Positions 13,805-14,444 of a stretch of 14,444 nucleotides of DNA are shown here, one piece after another. The position numbers were made by a program, and so were the translations under genes. The stretch spans positions 1-14,444 of the forward strand of contig VBAB01000216.1 of NCBI GenBank assembly GCA_005888525.1, read 5' to 3'. Origin of the DNA: Alphaproteobacteria bacterium. Its GTDB lineage: Bacteria > Pseudomonadota > Alphaproteobacteria > Rhizobiales > Hyphomicrobiaceae. Below the pieces are notes generated by a model, which had not been told where the DNA came from, did not search any database, and saw nothing but the letters and a program-made list of their open reading frames with translations. Within the stretch, counting starts at the first letter, position 1, and each line of letters starts with the position of its first letter.

Positions 13805-14444
13805 ATGTCCACATCCGCCCTTCCCCGCGCCGAGCCCGAGTCGGTAGGCCTCTCCTCGGCTCGGTTGCGTCGTATCGGCGAGGCGCTGCGCCGCGACATC
13901 GACGCCGGCCAGCTGCCCGGAGCCGTCATCGGCGTCATGCGCGGCGGCAAGCTCGCGCACCTCGAGGCGGTCGGCCATCGCGACCCAGCAACGCGCGAGC
14001 CGCTCAAGACCGACGCCGTCTTCTCGATCGCCTCCATGACCAAGGCGATGACCTCGACCGCCATCATGTCGCTGGTCGAGGAGGGACGCATCCTGCTGGG
14101 CGATCCGGTGTCGAAGTATCTGCCGCCGCTGGCCGAGCTGAAGGTCGCGGAGCCCTCCGGCGCCACGCGTGCGCCAAAGCAATTGCCGACCATTCAGGAT
14201 CTGCTGCGCCACACTTCGGGCCTCACCTACCGCGATCGCGGCACCACGCCCGCGCATGCGCTCTATCCGGGGTCCTCCGTGTGGGCGGCGGAGAGGATGG
14301 CCAAGGACGAGGTGATTGCCGCTCTAGCCAAGGCGCCGCTGCTGTTCGACCCGGGATCGAACTGGGAGTACGGCTTCTCGACCGACGTGTTGGGCTTCGT
14401 CGTCGAAGCGGTGACGGGCAAGTCCCTCGGCGGCATTCTGCAAG
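13805..14444 (+). CDS. Serine beta-lactamase-like hydrolase (family VIII esterase type), N-terminal part
   Basis: The first 213 residues of a gene cut by the right edge, starting at ATG 13805 with GAGG (13794-13797) 7 bases ahead. It begins PRAEPESVGLSSARLRRIGEA and PGAVIGVMRGGKLA, the usual opening of the class C beta-lactamase/esterase family. S77 and K80 form the catalytic SxxK in SIASMTKAM; LLRHTSGLTY (133-142) is the following conserved block. Y189 in WEYGFSTDVLGFVVE takes the place of the YxN tyrosine; in this esterase branch N is usually absent, as here. There is no signal peptide, which favours a cytoplasmic esterase over a periplasmic beta-lactamase. The substrate is unknown. The C-terminal half with the third motif lies outside the window. 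Confidence 0.92.
   Translation, partial: MSTSALPRAEPESVGLSSARLRRIGEALRRDIDAGQLPGAVIGVMRGGKLAHLEAVGHRDPATREPLKTDAVFSIASMTKAMTSTAIMSLVEEGRILLGDPVSKYLPPLAELKVAEPSGATRAPKQLPTIQDLLRHTSGLTYRDRGTTPAHALYPGSSVWAAERMAKDEVIAALAKAPLLFDPGSNWEYGFSTDVLGFVVEAVTGKSLGGILQ

Noticed and set aside
12775..14193. Minus-strand frame of 472 residues
   Set aside because: It spans the permease, the REP-like repeats and the beta-lactamase-like gene in antisense, and includes the junk peptide LSLSKG from the repeat.

Overview
The window is GC-rich chromosomal DNA that looks alphaproteobacterial, probably Hyphomicrobiales-like. This rests on gene content: an extensin-like lipoprotein, a DUF1194 VWA-like protein, a DUF995-like protein, an NDUFS6-like CHCC zinc-finger protein and a rhizobial-type ABC-2 exporter. 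Neither rRNA nor a marker gene is present, so genus is not assignable. No tRNA, rRNA, CRISPR array, insertion sequence or phage gene was recognised.

Layout, left to right. (1) 1-645: the N-terminal half of a family III CoA-transferase on the minus strand, cut by the window edge. (2) 918-2860: a two-gene plus-strand operon of a CHASE2 sensor without an output domain and a secreted protein with a FecR-like stretch, joined by an ATGA overlap. (3) 2896-5613: a minus-strand cluster, in transcription order CHCC zinc-finger protein, FAD monooxygenase, and a secreted PHB-depolymerase-type esterase. The esterase is broken by one amber codon placed exactly at its nucleophilic serine. (4) 5731-8484: separate plus-strand genes for an alpha/beta hydrolase, a DUF1194 protein and an extensin-like lipoprotein. 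(5) 8599-9796: an MFS transporter gene broken by a frameshift after its first membrane helix. (6) 9887-10738: a DUF995-like exported protein on the minus strand, divergent from a TetR/WHG regulator (10949-11599). (7) 11861-13545: an ABC-2 exporter (ATPase plus permease, ATGA overlap). (8) 13805 to the end: the start of a serine beta-lactamase-like esterase.

The gaps hold several inverted repeats. The clearest are a three-armed repeat before the ABC operon (11654-11744), where one central arm can pair with either neighbour, and a pair of REP-like hairpins after it (13606-13666). Functionally the window is a mixture of accessory catabolic, envelope and efflux genes rather than one pathway. The cleanest functional units are the ABC pair, the CHASE2/FecR-like pair and the zinc-finger/monooxygenase pair. 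Two otherwise recognisable genes are interrupted by single lesions, which means either ongoing gene decay or local sequence errors. I found no convincing new defence or mobile system. The features most worth checking are the amber codon at the catalytic serine, the short-repeat junction in the MFS gene, and the competing hairpins.
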